Shown here: piece after piece, positions 26,061 through 35,351 of the stretch | Position numbering within the stretch: position 1 is the first letter of the stretch | Layout: every line of letters starts with the position of its first letter | Source of the DNA: SHVZ01 sp041906305 | GTDB taxonomy: Bacteria; Pseudomonadota; Alphaproteobacteria; SHVZ01 | Assembly (NCBI GenBank): GCA_041906305.1 | Contig: JAYRJL010000002.1 | Span: forward strand, 496,001 to 560,000 | Length of the DNA: 64,000 nucleotides | Direction: 5' to 3' | The notes under the pieces: model-generated | The model's database searches: none | Seen by the model: only the letters and a program-made list of their open reading frames with translations | What the model was told of the DNA's origin: nothing | Position numbers and translations under genes: made by a program

Positions 26061-27035
26061 TCAGGCGTAATGCCGGCCTCTCTTCGGCTTGGCACCGGGC
26101 AGCTTCTCGGCACCGTCGAGGTCACCGATCATGTAGGAGAAGTCGCCCGGCTCGACGAGGTTCGGCGTCAGGTGCGAGAGGATCATCACGCCCCGCTTGA
26201 TCGGGTTCTTGATCGTCTCGAGCGTCTTGAACGTGTAAGGGCTGACGACGCGGCCGAGCACCGCACCGCCCTTGATCTCTTCGCCAAGTTCCGGCGCCTC
26301 GGTATAGAGAAAACCGCCTTGTGTGTTGTAGATCGTCGGCAGCACGCCAAGCACGGTCTGCTGGATAGGCGGCTCCGGGCGGCTCGTATCCATCTTCAGC
26401 TGCCGCATCATGTTCTTGATGCCCTCGACGCCGCGGTAGATGAACGGCCGCTGGTCGACGACGCCGCCGCCGAGCTCGATCGTGACCGACGGAACGCCCC
26501 GCGCGGTAGTCACCGCCTTGGACGTGCCGTTGAACACCGGGCCCGCGCGGTCCGCCATCGGCCGGAACAGGAAGCGGGTGCCGAAAGCACGCGACAGCTC
26601 GAGGTCGTTGTGGACGTAGGTGTAGTCGACGGTCGGCCGGTCGGTGCCGGTGTGATAGTCGATATAGGCCTCGACATGATCGAGGAACTCCGACTTCACC
26701 TTGGCCGCCAGCAGGTCAGTGAACATGCCGTTGGCCTTGCCCGGGAACACCCGGTTCAGGTTGCCGCCGTCGACCGGCGACGTCCGCTTGTTGGCCTGGA
26801 AGGCGACCGGATTGGTGACCGGCATCAGCCAGAGCCGGCCGCGAAAGTTGCCGTCGGCGTAGTACTTGGCGATCTCGCGGATAACGTAGGAGCCGGTCGG
26901 CTCGTTGCCGTGGATCGCGCCGGAGATGCCGAGCAGCGGCCCCTTCCCCTTCTTGCCGACGATCTCGTGGATGTAGAGGCTGATCTCTTCGCCACTGGCG
27001 AAATGGGCCACCGGAACGCGACGGATCTTGGTCAT
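26061..27035 (-). CDS. Succinylglutamate desuccinylase/aspartoacylase-family hydrolase
   Basis: The 324-residue zinc hydrolase has SGAIHGNEPTG (zinc His and Glu) near residue 40, NPVAFQANKR and NLNRVFPG, and YIDYHTGTD (zinc His) near 125, with a catalytic Glu probably in VTIELGGG near 190. Members deacylate N-acyl amino acids or related amides in the cytoplasm. It is the last gene of a minus-strand run with two RraA-like genes and an SDR, suggesting a common pathway. The start at 27035 is 23 bases after the RraA-like stop. Confidence 0.88.
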   Translation of the reverse strand: MTKIRRVPVAHFASGEEISLYIHEIVGKKGKGPLLGISGAIHGNEPTGSYVIREIAKYYADGNFRGRLWLMPVTNPVAFQANKRTSPVDGGNLNRVFPGKANGMFTDLLAAKVKSEFLDHVEAYIDYHTGTDRPTVDYTYVHNDLELSRAFGTRFLFRPMADRAGPVFNGTSKAVTTARGVPSVTIELGGGVVDQRPFIYRGVEGIKNMMRQLKMDTSRPEPPIQQTVLGVLPTIYNTQGGFLYTEAPELGEEIKGGAVLGRVVSPYTFKTLETIKNPIKRGVMILSHLTPNLVEPGDFSYMIGDLDGAEKLPGAKPKRGRHYA

Positions 27036-27058
27036 CGGCTAAGTCCCCCTATTCGGTC

Positions 27059-27760
27059 TCAGGATTTCTTGCGGGCAGCGAGACGGGCCGCGTGCTCGGC
27101 GTCGGCCGCTTCCTTGATCTTCGACGTGATGCCGACCCGGTCGGACTGGCGCTCGCCCTTGCGCAGGCGCTCGAAGCCGTCGGGCTGCTTCGCCTGGCGG
27201 CCGAGCGCCATCTCGGCAAGGTAGCGCACGTCGCCCGGCGGCAGCGCGATCACGCCGCTCTCGTCGGCAAGGATCGCATAGCCCGGCAGGATCGCCGCCC
27301 CGCCGACGCAGACCGGCACATTGATGGCGCCGCCCATGCCGTAGGGATGGCAGGTGATCGGCGAGAAGCCACGCAGCCACCCGGGAAAGTCGAACTCGCG
27401 GAACCGGGAGGCACCGGTCGACGGGCCGTCGATGACGACGCCGACCGCGCCGGTCAGCTTGGCCGCCAAGGTGGTGCCTCCGCCCCAGCAGGAGTTGTGG
27501 TTGTCGCCGAGCCGGTCGATGATCAGGAAGTCGCCCGGCCGCAGCAGATTGAGCGAGTAGGAGACGATGCCGGAGTCGGCGCCCGGGCAAGCCACGGTGA
27601 CTGCGGTGCCGACGACGCGGCGCTCCGGCATCACCGGCTTGATCGAGCCGTGTACGCAGCCCCATTCCCGGTGATGGCCGATCGACTCCGTGCGGCAGCG
27701 CGACAGCAGCTCCAGCAGGTCGGGCGCCACCTGCGGCGGCATCTCGTTGATCTCGTACAT
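27059..27760 (-). CDS. RraA-like protein (copy 1)
   Basis: The 233-residue protein has the RraA/HMG-aldolase fold: PGDFLIIDRLGDNHN, VVIDGPSTG, HPYGMGGAINVPV and LADESGVIALP. The family's aldolases have Arg-Asp in the VxDGxxRD segment. Here the aligned positions read Thr-Gly (DGPSTG), and the preceding Gly-Glu/Asp loop is WGGGTT. Aldolase chemistry of the usual kind is therefore doubtful. It is very similar to the next gene upstream, separated by five bases, so the pair is a tandem duplication that may form a hetero-oligomer. Start ATG 27760 has a GAGG-type site; the frame is open further upstream only within copy 2. Confidence 0.85.
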   Translation of the reverse strand: MYEINEMPPQVAPDLLELLSRCRTESIGHHREWGCVHGSIKPVMPERRVVGTAVTVACPGADSGIVSYSLNLLRPGDFLIIDRLGDNHNSCWGGGTTLAAKLTGAVGVVIDGPSTGASRFREFDFPGWLRGFSPITCHPYGMGGAINVPVCVGGAAILPGYAILADESGVIALPPGDVRYLAEMALGRQAKQPDGFERLRKGERQSDRVGITSKIKEAADAEHAARLAARKKS

Positions 27761-27765
27761 CGCCT

Positions 27766-28464
27766 CTAGCCCTTCTTCTTCCGTCCTCGCGCCTCGTCCT
27801 CGGTAGACGCGGCTTTGAGTATCTTCGGGCCAAGCCCGGAGATCTCGGCGATCTTCTCGCCCGCCCGGAGCCGCTGATGCATCGCCGGATAGCCTGCCTG
27901 CCGCTTGATCGCGCCTTCGGCGAGATAGCGCACGTCCTCCGCCGGTAGCGCGATCACGCCGCTTTCGTCGGCGAGGATTGCATAGCCTGGCAGGATCGCA
28001 GCCCCGCCGACACAGACCGGCACGTTGATGGCGCCGCCGAGCCCATAAGGATGGCAGGTGATCGGCGAGTATCCCCGGGTCCACGCCGGCAGGTCGAACT
28101 CGCGGAACTTGGATGACCCGGTCGACGGCCCGTCGATGACGACCGCCGCCGCCCCCGCAACCTTCGCCGCCAAGGTCGTGCCGGCACCCCAGCAGGCATT
28201 GTGGTTGTCACCAAGCCGGTCGATCACCAGCACGTCACCCGGCCGGAGCAATCCCGTCGCATAGGAGACGATGCCGGAATCATTGCCGGGGCAGGCGACG
28301 GTGACGGCGGTGCCGGCGACCTTCCGCTCCGACATGACCGGGGCGATCGATCCGTGGACATTACCCCATTCACGGTAGTGGCCGATCGACTCCGTCCGAA
28401 CCTGCAGCAGCAGGTCGAGCAGCTCCTGGTCGACCTGCGGAGGCATCTGGTTGATCTCGAACAT
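27766..28464 (-). CDS. RraA-like protein (copy 2)
   Basis: The 232-residue paralogue shows long identical blocks with copy 1 over the first ~190 residues (for example GGAAILPGYAILADESGVI) and a divergent, basic C-terminal tail ending in ARGRKKKG. It has the same Thr-Gly substitution at the Arg-Asp position (DGPSTGSSKFREF). Its start lies 11 bases after the SDR stop. Such proteins are often annotated as dimethylmenaquinone methyltransferases, an old misassignment. The pair's retention and shared substitution suggest a specific non-aldolase or altered lyase role. Confidence 0.85.
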   Translation of the reverse strand: MFEINQMPPQVDQELLDLLLQVRTESIGHYREWGNVHGSIAPVMSERKVAGTAVTVACPGNDSGIVSYATGLLRPGDVLVIDRLGDNHNACWGAGTTLAAKVAGAAAVVIDGPSTGSSKFREFDLPAWTRGYSPITCHPYGLGGAINVPVCVGGAAILPGYAILADESGVIALPAEDVRYLAEGAIKRQAGYPAMHQRLRAGEKIAEISGLGPKILKAASTEDEARGRKKKG

Positions 28465-28474
28465 GCCGGCGCTC

Positions 28475-29245
28475 CTAGTTCTGGATGCGCACGGTCGAGC
28501 CGCCGTCGATCACGATATTGGTGCCCGAGGTCCAGCCGGAGACGGCCGGGCTCGCGAGGAAGGCAACAGCCGCGCCGATCTCTTCCGGCCGGCCGAAGCG
28601 GCCGAGCGGGTTCGCCTTCAGCATGCGCTCGTAGCGCTCGGGCTCGTTCTTCTTGCGCTGGTCCCAGACGCCGCCCTCGAAATAGATCGAACCGGGCGAG
28701 ACAGCGTTCGAGCGGATGCCCTTCTTCGCCACGTCGTGGCTGAGATGCTTCATGTAGGCGAGGATCGCCGACTTGACCGACGGGTAAGGCTTGCGCGGTC
28801 CGTAGACCTGCACGGCGCCGGTCGTTGCGATGAAGATGACCGAGCCCGCGTCCGACGAGCGCTCGATCACCGGCAGCGCCGCCTCGACGCCGTTGACCGT
28901 GCCCATGATGTCAGTGTCGAGCGCCGTCCGCCAGCCGGCCTCGTCCGAGGTCGCGACGCTGAGCGCACTGACATTCGAAACGTAGATGTCGAAGCCGCCG
29001 AGCGCCTTGTCCATGTTGGCGACCCAGCGCCTTATCTCGTCGCCCTTGGAGATGTCCACCGCCTCACCGGCGGCGTTCACGCCCTTCTTCTTCAGCGCCT
29101 CGACCGTGGCTTTGACGCCATCGGCGCCACGCGCGCAGATGCCGACGTCGCAGCCTTCGTCGGCCAGACACTCCGCGATGGCACGGCCGATGCCGCGCGA
29201 TCCGCCCGTGACGATCGCCTTCCGCCCCTTGAGACCGAGGTCCAT
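28475..29245 (-). CDS. Short-chain dehydrogenase/reductase with atypical active-site residues
   Basis: SDR of 256 residues with a normal cofactor motif (TGGSRGIG near 13) and the YxxxK pair (YPSVK). The usual NNAG reads SNVSAL and the catalytic Ser position reads IATTGA, so a Thr may replace it. The C terminus has the usual GTNIVIDGGST. It may still be a dehydrogenase with modified chemistry. It is the first gene of the SDR-RraA-RraA-aspartoacylase run and is divergent from the aminopeptidase gene. Confidence 0.85.
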   Translation of the reverse strand: MDLGLKGRKAIVTGGSRGIGRAIAECLADEGCDVGICARGADGVKATVEALKKKGVNAAGEAVDISKGDEIRRWVANMDKALGGFDIYVSNVSALSVATSDEAGWRTALDTDIMGTVNGVEAALPVIERSSDAGSVIFIATTGAVQVYGPRKPYPSVKSAILAYMKHLSHDVAKKGIRSNAVSPGSIYFEGGVWDQRKKNEPERYERMLKANPLGRFGRPEEIGAAVAFLASPAVSGWTSGTNIVIDGGSTVRIQN

Positions 29246-29324
29246 GGATTGTCCTTCCCGCCGGTGAGGGATCGAAGTCTAGACCCGATGCGCAGACCGG
29301 GGAAAGCAACCTCCGCGCGTCGAA

Positions 29325-29354
29325 TTGACATGCACGGAGGGGCCCCTCTAGCGT
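29325..29354 (+). promoter_or_regulatory. Candidate housekeeping promoter of the aminopeptidase gene
   Basis: TTGACA (29325-29330) is followed after 18 bases by TAGCGT (29349-29354). GGAG at 29367-29370 and the ATG at 29378 follow at sensible distances. The -35 is perfect; the -10 is weak but of a kind seen in GC-rich Alphaproteobacteria. Confidence 0.42.
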
Positions 29355-29377
29355 TCACCGCCTCCCGGAGACCCGAC

Positions 29378-31429
29378 ATGACCGAGCCCTATCGCGGCGA
29401 CGACGCCCTTGCCTCCCTCCTTCGTTCCGCCGGCGTGACGCTCGACCTGGGCGAGGTCAGGCAGCGGGTGAAGGGCGCCATCTCCGCCCTCGCCGGCCGG
29501 ACCACCGAGACATGGATCGAGCTGATCGCCCCCGATGCCGGGACCGAGCTCCGGGGGCAACTCCTCGCGCTCAAGGATGAGATGCTTAAGGACGCGGATC
29601 CCGGCTTCACCGTGGGCCCTGCCCCGGCCGAGCGTCTTGCCGATCTGCGCGCCGAGCTCGCCAAGCGCAATCTCGACGGCTTCCTGATCCCGCGCGGCGA
29701 TGCCTACCAAAGCGAATACGTGCCGAACCGGGCTGACCGCCTCCGCTGGCTGACGGGATTCACCGGCTCGGCGGGGCTCGCCATCGTGCTCCGCGACAAG
29801 GCGGCGATCTTCATCGACGGCCGCTATACGATCCAGGTCAAGAAGCAGGTCGACATGGGCGCCTACGAGGCCCACGACATGGGATCGAGCCCTCCGGCTG
29901 GCTGGATCGCCTCGAACCTAAAGAAGGGAACGAAGCTGGGCTTCGACCCCTGGCTCCATACCGAACGACAGATCGAGGCCTACGAGCGCGGCGCCGCCCG
30001 CGCCGGCGCGACCCTGGTCCCGGTCGAGGACAATCCGCTCGATCACGCCTGGCGCCAGCAGCCGGCGGTCCCGTTGGGCGCGGTCCTCCCCCATGCCGAC
30101 CGCTTTGCCGGCGTCTCGGCATCAGCCAAGCGGACCGCGATTGCCGAGAGCCTCGCGAAGAGCAGCATCGATGCCGCCGTGGTGACGGCACCGGATTCGA
30201 TCGCCTGGCTCCTCAACATCCGCGGCGGCGACGTGCCGCGAACGCCGCTGCCGATGAGCTGGGCGATCCTGAAGCGCGACGGCGACGTCGATCTCTTCAT
30301 CGATCCGCGGAAACTGACCCGGGCAGCGAAGCAGCATCTCGGCAACCAGGTGACGGTGAAGGCACCTGACTCATTCCTCGGATCTCTCGAAGCGCTGGGC
30401 AGGGCCGGCGCCACGGTCCAGGTCGATCCGGGCGCCGGCTCCGCGCTGGAGCGCGAGCTCGGCGTCGCCTGGGCCGTATTCGACCGTCTTAAGAAGAGCG
30501 GCGCGACCGTGATCCGCGACATGGACCCCTGCTCGCTGCCGAAGGCGATGAAGAACGAGGTGGAGATCGACGGCGCACGCGCCGCGCATCGCCGCGATGC
30601 CGCCGCGATCACCCGCTTCCTCTGTTGGATGGAGAAGACCGCGCCCTCGGGCACGCTCACCGAGATCGATGCCGCCAACCAGCTCGATACCTTCCGCCGC
30701 GAGGTCAGCCTGTTCGTCGAGCCGAGCTTCAACACGATCTCGGCCGCCGGCCCCAACAGCGCCCTACCCCACTACCGGCCCAACAAGTCGAGCAACCGGC
30801 GGATCGAGCCCCGCGACATTTACCTCTGCGACTCCGGCGGCCAGTTCCATGACGGCACCACCGACATCACGCGCACGATCGCGGTCGGCACGCCGACGTC
30901 GCACCAGAAGGAGATCTTCACCCACGTGCTGCGCTCGCACATCGCGGTTGCCAGCGCCAAGTTCCCGGACGGCACGCGCGGCGGCCATCTGGATGGGATC
31001 GCGCGCAAGCCGCTGTGGGATGTGGGCCTGGATTTCGGTCATGGCACGGGGCACGGCGTCGGCAGCTATCTCAACGTCCATGAGGGGCCGCACACCATCT
31101 CGACCGCGCCGACTTCGGCGCCGTTCCGGCCTGGCATGATCGTCTCGAACGAGCCTGGCTGCTACCTGGAGGGCGATTTTGGCGTCCGTATCGAGAACCT
31201 GATCGTCGCGATGCCGATGGAAGCGAAAGGTTCGCGCCCGTTCCTTGCCTTCGAGACGCTGACCTGCGCACCGATCGATCTCAACCTGGTCGAGCCGAGC
31301 CTGATGACCAAGGACGAGATCGCCTGGCTCGACGACTATCACCGCTGGGTCCGCGAGATAGTCGCCCCTCAGGTCGATACCGAGACCAGGATCTGGCTTG
31401 AGAAGGCGACCCGGCCGCTCACTGCCTAG
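29378..31429 (+). CDS. Aminopeptidase P-family metallopeptidase (M24)
   Basis: The 683-residue protein has two creatinase-like N-terminal domains (about 85-225 and 240-395) and a C-terminal pita-bread domain with all five metal ligands: Asp485 and Asp496 (CDSGGQFHDGTTDIT), His559 (GTGHGVG), Glu592 (NEPGCY) and Glu626 (FETLT). Family enzymes remove an N-terminal residue before proline; three-domain versions usually have about 600 residues. Here about 75 extra residues precede the first domain (ending near DEMLKDADPGF), with no signal peptide. The frame is open upstream to 28451, but ATG 29378 has GGAG and a promoter. It fits a peptide-catabolic cluster next to an oligopeptide-type importer. 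Confidence 0.9.
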   Translation: MTEPYRGDDALASLLRSAGVTLDLGEVRQRVKGAISALAGRTTETWIELIAPDAGTELRGQLLALKDEMLKDADPGFTVGPAPAERLADLRAELAKRNLDGFLIPRGDAYQSEYVPNRADRLRWLTGFTGSAGLAIVLRDKAAIFIDGRYTIQVKKQVDMGAYEAHDMGSSPPAGWIASNLKKGTKLGFDPWLHTERQIEAYERGAARAGATLVPVEDNPLDHAWRQQPAVPLGAVLPHADRFAGVSASAKRTAIAESLAKSSIDAAVVTAPDSIAWLLNIRGGDVPRTPLPMSWAILKRDGDVDLFIDPRKLTRAAKQHLGNQVTVKAPDSFLGSLEALGRAGATVQVDPGAGSALERELGVAWAVFDRLKKSGATVIRDMDPCSLPKAMKNEVEIDGARAAHRRDAAAITRFLCWMEKTAPSGTLTEIDAANQLDTFRREVSLFVEPSFNTISAAGPNSALPHYRPNKSSNRRIEPRDIYLCDSGGQFHDGTTDITRTIAVGTPTSHQKEIFTHVLRSHIAVASAKFPDGTRGGHLDGIARKPLWDVGLDFGHGTGHGVGSYLNVHEGPHTISTAPTSAPFRPGMIVSNEPGCYLEGDFGVRIENLIVAMPMEAKGSRPFLAFETLTCAPIDLNLVEPSLMTKDEIAWLDDYHRWVREIVAPQVDTETRIWLEKATRPLTA

Positions 31430-32400
31430 AGCAGGTGGCAGGCCGCCTTGTGACCGGGAGCGATCTCGCGCATCGGCGGCTCTTCCGAGGCACAGCGCTC
31501 GAAGGCGTAAGGGCAACGGTCGCGAAAGCGGCAGCCGCCGACCGGCGCCTGTGAGGCCGACAAGCTGCCCTTGATCGGCAGCGGCGCCCGCGACTGGTTG
31601 ACGTCGGGCACCGGCACCGCCTGGACCAGAGCCTTGGTGTAGGGATGCTGCGGCCGCTCGACCACGTCGGCCGACGGCCCGTCCTCGACGATCTTCCCGA
31701 GATACATCACCACCGTGCGGGCGCAGACGTAGCGCACCAGCGCGAAGTCATGGGAGATGTAGACGGCGGTCAGGCCCATCGTCGCATGCACGTCGCGCAT
31801 GACGTTGAGGATGCCGGCGCGGACGCTGACGTCGAGCATCGACACCGGCTCGTCGGCGACGAGAAACCGTGGCTCAAGCACAAGAGCGCGGGCCAGCACG
31901 ACGCGCTGCAACTGTCCACCCGACAGCTGGTGCGGGAAGCGATCGTAGTAGGCGTCGACATCGGACAGCCGGACACGCCGCATTGCCGTCCACATCCGGT
32001 CGGTGTGCTCGGCCTCGGGGATCCCGGCATTCAGCAGCGGCTCGCGGAGTGCCCGATAGATCGTGAAGCGCGGATTGAGCGCATCGAAGGGATTCTGGAA
32101 GACGAGCTGGGCCTGCTGGCGGAAGCGCTTGAGCGCCGGCCCCTTGATCTGGGCCAGGTCCTCACCGGCGAACCGGATCGTCCCGGCGGTCGGCGGCGTC
32201 AGCTTCAACAGCAGGCGGCCGGTCGTGGTCTTGCCGCAGCCGGACTCGCCGAGCAGACCGACGGTCTCGCCTTCGTTGATGACGAGGTCGACGCCGTCGA
32301 CCGCTCGGTTGACCGGATGCTCGCCACGCAGCACCTCGGCAAGCCGTCGGGTGACCGGATAGTGCTTCTCGACGCCCTGAGCTGCGATCAGCGGAGCCAT
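31426..32400 (-). CDS. ABC transporter ATP-binding protein, DppF type
   Basis: ATPase of 324 residues with Walker A GESGCGKTT, signature LSGGQLQRV, Walker B FLVADEPVSMLD, and C-terminal CRFRDRCPYAFERC. Last gene of a minus-strand operon of two permeases and two ATPases. It overlaps its DppD-type partner by 13 bases and the convergent aminopeptidase gene by four. No binding-protein gene adjoins this operon. Confidence 0.93.
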   Translation of the reverse strand: MAPLIAAQGVEKHYPVTRRLAEVLRGEHPVNRAVDGVDLVINEGETVGLLGESGCGKTTTGRLLLKLTPPTAGTIRFAGEDLAQIKGPALKRFRQQAQLVFQNPFDALNPRFTIYRALREPLLNAGIPEAEHTDRMWTAMRRVRLSDVDAYYDRFPHQLSGGQLQRVVLARALVLEPRFLVADEPVSMLDVSVRAGILNVMRDVHATMGLTAVYISHDFALVRYVCARTVVMYLGKIVEDGPSADVVERPQHPYTKALVQAVPVPDVNQSRAPLPIKGSLSASQAPVGGCRFRDRCPYAFERCASEEPPMREIAPGHKAACHLL

Positions 32401-33392
32401 GTGCTCGCCTCTCCTGCCAGCTCACGGAGGCGGTCCGCCTCGTCACTCCTCAGGCACGCCGCAAGGCTGCCACTCTCGACCGGGGCCAGCGGCGGGTGGA
32501 TCTCCCGGCACTTCTGAAGGACGAAGGGGCAACGGTCTGCGAAAGCGCAGGCCGTTGGCGGATGGATCAGGTTCGGCGGCGTGCCCTCGATCGGCACGAG
32601 CGTGCCGGTGCTGCCGTGCAGCTCCGGGAACGCCTTGTAGAGCCCCATCGTGTACGGGTGGAACGGCCGCTTCAGCACCTCGGCAGTCGCGCCGGCCTCG
32701 ATCACCTCGCCTGCGTACATGACGACGACCCGGTCGCTGGCATAGGCCACGACGCTGATGTCGTGGGTGATCAGGATCACCGAGAGGCCGAGCCGTGACT
32801 GGAGTTCCTTGAATGTGTCGAGCACCTGGCGCTGGATGATCACGTCGAGCGCGGTCACCGGCTCGTCGGCGATCACGAGCTTGGGCTCCAGTGCCAGCGC
32901 CATCGCGATCGCGGCGCGCTGGCGCATGCCGCCCGAATACTGGTGCGGGAAGTCGCGAAGCCGCCCGGGATCCAGGCCGACCATGTCGAACAGCTCGACC
33001 GCGCGGCGCCTGGCCGAGGCCTTGTCCATGCCGCCGCGCTCGACCAGGATCTCGGCGATCTGGCTGCCGACGCGGTAGACCGGATCGAGCGAATTCATCG
33101 CGCTTTGAGGGATGAAGGCGATGTCGCGCCAGCGGCGCGCCGCGAGATCCTTCGGGCTCAGGCTCACCAGGTCGACGCCGTCGAAGATCAGCTTGCCGCC
33201 GGCGATGCTGGCGGTCTTCGGCATCACGCCCATGATCGCGCGGGCCAGCGTGGTCTTGCCGCAGCCGGACTCGCCGACGACGCCGACCACCTGCCCTTCC
33301 GGTACCTCGAAGCTGGCGCCGCGCACCGCCTGGGCGACACCGCGGTCGGTCCGGTAGTGGACCTTGAGGTCCTGGACGGAGAGGACGGACAT
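32388..33392 (-). CDS. ABC transporter ATP-binding protein, DppD type
   Basis: ATPase of 334 residues: Walker A GESGCGKTT, signature YSGGMRQRA, Walker B LVIADEPVTALD, C-terminal CAFADRCPFVLQKC. Its start is four bases after the DppC-type permease stop. It energises import together with the neighbouring DppF-type ATPase. Confidence 0.93.
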   Translation of the reverse strand: MSVLSVQDLKVHYRTDRGVAQAVRGASFEVPEGQVVGVVGESGCGKTTLARAIMGVMPKTASIAGGKLIFDGVDLVSLSPKDLAARRWRDIAFIPQSAMNSLDPVYRVGSQIAEILVERGGMDKASARRRAVELFDMVGLDPGRLRDFPHQYSGGMRQRAAIAMALALEPKLVIADEPVTALDVIIQRQVLDTFKELQSRLGLSVILITHDISVVAYASDRVVVMYAGEVIEAGATAEVLKRPFHPYTMGLYKAFPELHGSTGTLVPIEGTPPNLIHPPTACAFADRCPFVLQKCREIHPPLAPVESGSLAACLRSDEADRLRELAGEASTWLR

Positions 33393-33396
33393 GAGG

Positions 33397-34305
33397 TCAG
33401 TCCCTCAGCTTTGGGAACAGGACTTCCTCGAAGCCACGGCTGACGAAGAAGCCGGCGACGACGACGAGGATGATGCAGATGCCGGGCGGCACGAACCAGT
33501 GGTACCAGCCGCGCGAGAGCGCCTGGGCGGCGTAGGCCTGCTGGAGCATCGAGCCCCAGGACGCGGTATCGGTCGGCCCGAACCCGAGGAAGCTTACGCT
33601 GGCTTCGGTCAGGATCGCCCAGCCGACCGCGATCGAGCCGTAGACGAAAGAGAGCGGCAGCACGTTCGGCGCGATATGGACGAACAGGATGCGAGCTTGG
33701 CTCGATCCGGTCACCCGCGCCGCCTCGACGAACGTGCGCTCGCGCAGGGAGAGGACCTGGCTCCGGATCACGCGCGAGGTCGAAGGCCAGACCACCAGCG
33801 CCATGCCGATCACCACGTTCCAGACGCTGGGATCGCGGAAGCTCGCCAGCACGATCACGAAAGGCAGGAACGGGATGCCGAGCGCGACGTCGGCGACCCG
33901 CATCAGGATCATGTCGGCGACGCCGCGGAAGAATCCGGCGACGAGACCGACCAAGGTTCCGATCAGGACGACGGCGAAGGCAGCGGACACGCCGACCAGC
34001 AGCGCGCTGCGGGCGCCATAGATCAGCTGCGAGTAGATGTCGCGGCCGAGATTGGTGGTGCCGAGGAGATACGCGCCGAAGGGCGGCTGGTTGGAGGCGA
34101 CGCGGCCGTTGGCGCGATAGAGTATCTGGTTCGGATCGTGCGTTGCGAGCTGGTCGGCGAAGATCGCGACGAAGAGGAACACGATGTAGATCAGGATGCC
34201 GGCGGTCGCAAACGGATCGCGCCTCACCAGCCTCACGAAGCGGCCGAGACCTGCGAGCAGGCCACCACCGTTCCGCCTTCCGGCGGCCTCAGCGGTGGCC
34301 GGCAT
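33397..34305 (-). CDS. ABC transporter permease, DppC type
   Basis: Six-helix permease of about 302 residues with a Gly-rich N terminus, GTTNLGRDIYSQLIYGARSAL in the first periplasmic region, the EAA loop LRERTFVEAARVTGSSQARILFVHIAPN, and SFLGFGPTDTASWGSML. The chosen ATG (34305) overlaps the DppB-type stop by 17 bases; an ATG at 34350 would overlap by 62 bases and is less likely. Confidence 0.9.
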   Translation of the reverse strand: MPATAEAAGRRNGGGLLAGLGRFVRLVRRDPFATAGILIYIVFLFVAIFADQLATHDPNQILYRANGRVASNQPPFGAYLLGTTNLGRDIYSQLIYGARSALLVGVSAAFAVVLIGTLVGLVAGFFRGVADMILMRVADVALGIPFLPFVIVLASFRDPSVWNVVIGMALVVWPSTSRVIRSQVLSLRERTFVEAARVTGSSQARILFVHIAPNVLPLSFVYGSIAVGWAILTEASVSFLGFGPTDTASWGSMLQQAYAAQALSRGWYHWFVPPGICIILVVVAGFFVSRGFEEVLFPKLRD

Positions 34306-35275
34306 GGGCGATCCGGGGGTCGAGCAGGCTGTAGAGCAGGTCGGCGACAAAGTTCATCGTCACCAGGACCGTGGTGATCATCAGGAAGGCACCCTGCGCC
34401 AGCGGGTAGTCGCTGGAGGCGACCGCCTCGACCAGCATCCGCCCGAGGCCAGGCCAGCTGAACACGGTCTCGACCACGACGTTGCCGCCGACCGACTGGC
34501 CGATACCAAGCGCGAAGGCGGTCGCCACCGGCAGAAGCGCGTTGCGGGCGGCGTGGCGGATCACGATCGCCCAGGTCGAGAGGCCCTTCATCCGCGCCAT
34601 GGTGACGAAGTCTTCCTGCATCACCTCGAGCATGTTGGTGCGCATCAGCAGCAGCGGCAAGCCCTGCAGGTATAGGGCGAGCGCGATCGCGGGAAGTACT
34701 AGGTGACGGAGGAAGTCGAGCGAGAAAATCCGCGCCCAGTCGCTCGTGAAGGTCGTGCCGGCCGAGTTGGCGCCGCCGCCGGGGAACCAGCCGAGGCCGA
34801 AGCTGAAGACCGCCAGCAGCACCATCCCGAGCCAGAACTCGGGCGCCGCTCTGGTCACCAGCACGATCGGAATGCCGACGCCCTCGACCACGGTGCCGCG
34901 CTTCCAGGCGAACATCGCCCCCATCAGCACGCCGAATATATAGGCAACAAGCAGCGAGCCCATGGTCAGCGCGATGGTGTTAGCGAAGGCGGTCATCACC
35001 ACCTCGCCGACCGGACGCTTGTAGAAGAACGACTCGCCCAGATCGCCCTGCAGCAGGTTGCCGATGAACAGCAGGTATTGCTGGAAAAGCGACTTGTCGA
35101 GGCCGAACTGGCGGCGGAGCGAATCCGCCTGCTCCGGCGTGAAGGTCGGGCTGACGAAGGCGGCAAGCGGGCTTCCCGGCATCAGCCGGAAGATGAGGAA
35201 CAGGATCGTCGCCACTGTCCAGAGGACGAACAGCGTCAAGACCAGCCGGCCGATGAGTCGCGAGGATCCCTGCAT
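34289..35275 (-). CDS. ABC transporter permease, DppB type
   Basis: First gene of the second importer operon, 328 residues. It begins with RLVLTLFVLWTVATILFLIF, has the DppB-type LRRQFGLDKSLFQQYLLF segment, and an EAA loop (VMQEDFVTMARMKGLSTWAIVIRHAARN). The frame extends to 35374, but ATG 35275 directly precedes the first helix. The 140-base gap to iorA should hold the operon promoter. Confidence 0.9.
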   Translation of the reverse strand: MQGSSRLIGRLVLTLFVLWTVATILFLIFRLMPGSPLAAFVSPTFTPEQADSLRRQFGLDKSLFQQYLLFIGNLLQGDLGESFFYKRPVGEVVMTAFANTIALTMGSLLVAYIFGVLMGAMFAWKRGTVVEGVGIPIVLVTRAAPEFWLGMVLLAVFSFGLGWFPGGGANSAGTTFTSDWARIFSLDFLRHLVLPAIALALYLQGLPLLLMRTNMLEVMQEDFVTMARMKGLSTWAIVIRHAARNALLPVATAFALGIGQSVGGNVVVETVFSWPGLGRMLVEAVASSDYPLAQGAFLMITTVLVTMNFVADLLYSLLDPRIAHAGHR

Positions 35276-35351
35276 GCCCGGCGGCACTCTGGGCCAGATG
35301 CGGGGGTCCCGGCAAGGCCGAGGACTGCAACTTTCGCTGGCGGAGCCGTCC

